A DNA stretch of 64,000 bases from Lyophyllum atratum (Eukaryota; Basidiomycota; Agaricomycetes; Agaricales; Lyophyllaceae). The notes beneath the pieces were generated by a model that ran no database searches, was not told the origin of the DNA, and saw nothing but the letters and a program-made list of their open reading frames with translations. The stretch spans positions 3,658,001 through 3,722,000 of the forward strand of contig JACGCN010000001.1 in assembly GCA_014905825.1 (NCBI GenBank). Direction: 5' to 3'. Below, one piece after another: positions 61,434 through 64,000 of the stretch (the first letter of the stretch is position 1; the number at the start of each line of letters is the position of its first letter). A program made the translations under genes and the position numbers.

Positions 61434-63825
61434 TTAGAAAAAGCCGCTGCGCTTTGTTCGAAGATTCCTAAGGCGTGCCAACAGGTCCTACAAGGTGAAA
61501 GTTCCTCAACGCGGACATCAACGCGACTAGAGCAAGACTTACTTCGACCTCATCAGCATCAAGCGTCCCGCGTTTCCTCTCATGCTCTAGGCCAGTCTCG
61601 ATACTCTCCAGTACATCCGTAATGAGCTCTCGGTAATCCACACCGAAGAACTGCGTGAGTTTCGCCGCCCTCCGCCTGCGTGCCTGAAAGTCGGTCACCT
61701 CCGGACGCGGCGAGGATATGCTGTATTCAGATGCAATGGACATGATGGAGGTGCGCGCAGGGAGTGAGCGACGGCGCTCGGACTTTATCGAGGAGGCATT
61801 CGATGCACGCCGGTCGCCGCTGGTCCCAGTGGGCGTGGTACGCGCGAAAGGCTGGAGCAGCGGGGGCTCGGCCATCTTTCCAGTTGTGAGGTACTCGTGT
61901 AGCTCTGCCAGCGACTCCTTGTCGTCCTGAAACCAAAAGAAAGATGAGTATGTGGATAAGCAGAGGCGGGAGTAATTGATGAGCTCACCCGATCCAGGAT
62001 ATCGACCAGCGAGTTCAGCGACTCATGATAGTGCGAATAAACTGCCGATGTCCGCCTGCCCGAGTCCCGCTCTGGAGAGTCGCTCCGCCCCTTGGGAAGT
62101 AGCGCCTTGTTGGATTCTGAGGTGCCTGGGCGATTGTTCTTGGACTTCTTAGGCTTCGAGTATGAGGAGCGGTTCGGGTTGCGCAGGCCAGTCACGGCCG
62201 GAAGGCTCTCGCCAGGTGAGGTCCAGCCAGATACCAATTTGTTTGATGCATGATCCGCGGGTGACGGGGCGCGGTGGGTGTGATACAAGGTCTGCGGGGG
62301 TGCAACACCAAATACCTGCAGGCGGGTAAGACATCGTCGTAGGAGCAAACAGCGGTTCAATACATACCTTTTCCATCTTCTGTGCCCGCCGGACGTTGAT
62401 GGCTTTCTCCCGATAGTTTAGATCCTCCTTGATCCTGTCAACCTCGTCTGACCAGCTCGAGCGGTACGCAGCGGCTGAGCTGCTCCGCCGGCGTCTGACC
62501 CACGCCTTCCTCGACGATTCTTCGTTCTCAGGCAGGGAGGGCATGGTGGGATCAAGAGGGGGTAGACTGGATTCGAGATCGTCGGGGCCCAGGACGAGGT
62601 TAACAGGGACACGCGAGCCCAAGAATCGGTGAACTTTTGCAAGCTTCTCGCGTTTGCGCTTGCGGGCCTCTTCTGCCTGTTCTTCTGGGGTCATGTTCTC
62701 AAATAGTGATTGAGCTGAGGGAGAAGAGGGGCGCCGGCCCCGGCTTGGAGCGGCTTCTTTCGGTGTAGCAAGGGGTGCCGAGCCGAGATCATCTGACAGA
62801 TCGATGAACGATGTCGGTGAAGGCAAACTAATTTCGTCTGGTGCGCGGATGTCGGCGTCAGGTGAGCGTAAAGTTTTCCTCGAATGTTTACTATCTTTCA
62901 GGAATGACAGGTCGTCGGGACTAAGGGGTGCGGAATGTCTCCGACCATGAATGTTCATGTAGTCCGATGCGGGCAGCCAATCAGTCTCCGAATTGATTGC
63001 AAGATCGAGGTTCTTCGACAAGACTCCACGCAGGTGGTGGTTGTTGCTGGAGGATATCGGAGGCAAGACAGGGGGTTTATTGGACCGCGTTGACTCCTGT
63101 TGTTGAGGGAAGGCATCTGGACCTGGGGGCTGGCCAAAGACTTTTGCGAGCTTGCGGTTTTTCCTAATGAGATCGGAGCGTTCATCGAGATCAAGGAAAT
63201 TTGTTGTCGGAGGTAATTTATCCAAAAACTGCTTGGGCTCGTCGTAACGTTGCTGGGGTGAAGATTTCGGCGTTAATCTGTTGAAGATAGGTTTCGGGGC
63301 GGTAGGGATGGGTGGTTTCGGAGATGATGTGGGTTTCGGCGAGGAGGTACGACTGGGTGGGTGAGAGTGTGTGCGGTGATGGTAAAGTTCTGGGAGTACG
63401 AATTCGGGGTTGGTAGGGGAGAGAATATCGATGAAGGACTGGCGTTCGGTGCTTCGCATGTTGGTGGGTGAGTTCTGTTGTTGAAGTGACGACGAGCGAT
63501 GGGGCGGTATTATGGGTATTGAGTCCGCAGTGTGGTACATGTCATGCGGGTGGGAATGTGCTGAGGATGCAGGGTATATTGTGCTGGATATGCTAACGCG
63601 CAGATCGATGGTCGACGCGGGTCCGTGGGTGGTGGTCGAAGAAGAGGAGGACGAGGACGATCGTCGCGACGAGGACCGCCGTGGTCCGTGGGAAAGCAAG
63701 GGTCGACGTTGGAACATTTCGGGACCCCTCTCGTCGTCCGAGTCTGGCGTCCAAACTTCATCTCTAGGGACGTCCACCGACTGTCGCCGTATGTCAAGCA
63801 CGAGCTGATCGTTACCTTGGCGCAT
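61434..63825 (-). CDS. Ser/Pro-rich fungal protein of unknown function
   Basis: Four exons (63825-62368, 62315-61989, 61926-61543 and 61487-61434) give 740 aa with agreeing phases. Most is low-complexity Ser/Pro/Arg. Three short conserved-looking blocks resemble each other: NRKLAKVFGQPPG (about 230), REKLAKVHRFLGSRVPVNLV (about 405) and RRAAKLTQFFGVDYRELITD near the end. The C-terminus reads ETGLEHERKRGTLDADEVED then LLARLRNLRTKR, which looks like a helical hairpin. No enzyme motif, signal peptide or membrane span is seen. I recall similar proteins in other fungi but cannot name a function. An upstream non-coding exon is possible. Confidence 0.8.
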
Positions 63826-64000
63826 TGGTATACGCTGATTACTGTCTTTCTCTGTGCATTAGCTACGAGCAACCGATTATATCGACGCTGCGACGCACCG
63901 ACGGGACGGATGAGCTTCAGTAGTTTGCCTTTCGCGCGAGCTCGTTCACGGAGATTCAAAACAGGCTGCGATTGGCGGCGTGCAGGGGCGTTGGAGACGT

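Overview
The window is nuclear DNA of a filamentous basidiomycete, most likely an Agaricomycete. Nearly every gene is cut by short GT-AG introns of about 47-66 bases, there are exons of only 5-30 bases, genes are densely packed on both strands, and the gene content (HET-C, LTV1, TAF2, FAB1, COP9 subunit 2, a Gbeta with a 12-base last exon) is fungal. I rebuilt about 21 protein genes by joining exons by hand; products are recognised by motif memory, since no database search was possible.

Layout. 0-12 kb: an unknown conserved fungal protein (minus, runs off the left edge), two paralogous bHLH transcription factors (4.3 and 10.9 kb, same strand, same intron position inside the bHLH), and between them a nine-exon multi-pass membrane protein. 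13.7-21 kb: tubulin cofactor A, Mediator subunit 11, a secreted HET-C-domain protein and the 40S biogenesis factor LTV1. 21.2-27.7 kb: TFIID subunit TAF2 carrying three C-terminal bromodomains. 27.9-35.4 kb: the PI3P 5-kinase FAB1. 36.6-46.7 kb: COP9 signalosome CSN2, then three mitochondrial translation genes (mL40, uL1m, RSM22) and the tri-snRNP factor SAD1/USP39. 46.7-53.9 kb: a gene-poor interval whose only convincing genes are three tiny minus-strand genes, each encoding one stand-alone double-stranded-RNA-binding domain (74-77 aa). 53.9-64 kb: heterotrimeric G-protein beta, a long coiled-coil golgin-like protein, the Fe-S exonuclease EXO5 and an unknown Ser/Pro-rich protein.

Two things stand out. 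First, the cluster of mini-dsRBD genes is the best candidate for an undescribed system: three divergent paralogues in 3 kb, with two of them sharing intron positions and phases, in an otherwise accessory stretch. Second, five genes between 11.3 and 32.5 kb (bHLH2, HET-C, LTV1, TAF2, FAB1) are broken by about 20 one-base indels, mostly +1 and mostly in or next to homopolymers, whereas genes from 36 to 64 kb read cleanly. Splice phases at both ends of the affected exons agree only if these single bases are corrected, so this looks like local sequence error or, less likely, real decay. Predicted proteins from this block should be treated as interrupted.

Most genes are housekeeping and act independently. 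Functional themes are transcription (bHLH pair, MED11, TAF2), mitochondrial translation (mL40, uL1m, RSM22) and signalling or trafficking (FAB1, Gbeta, golgin).
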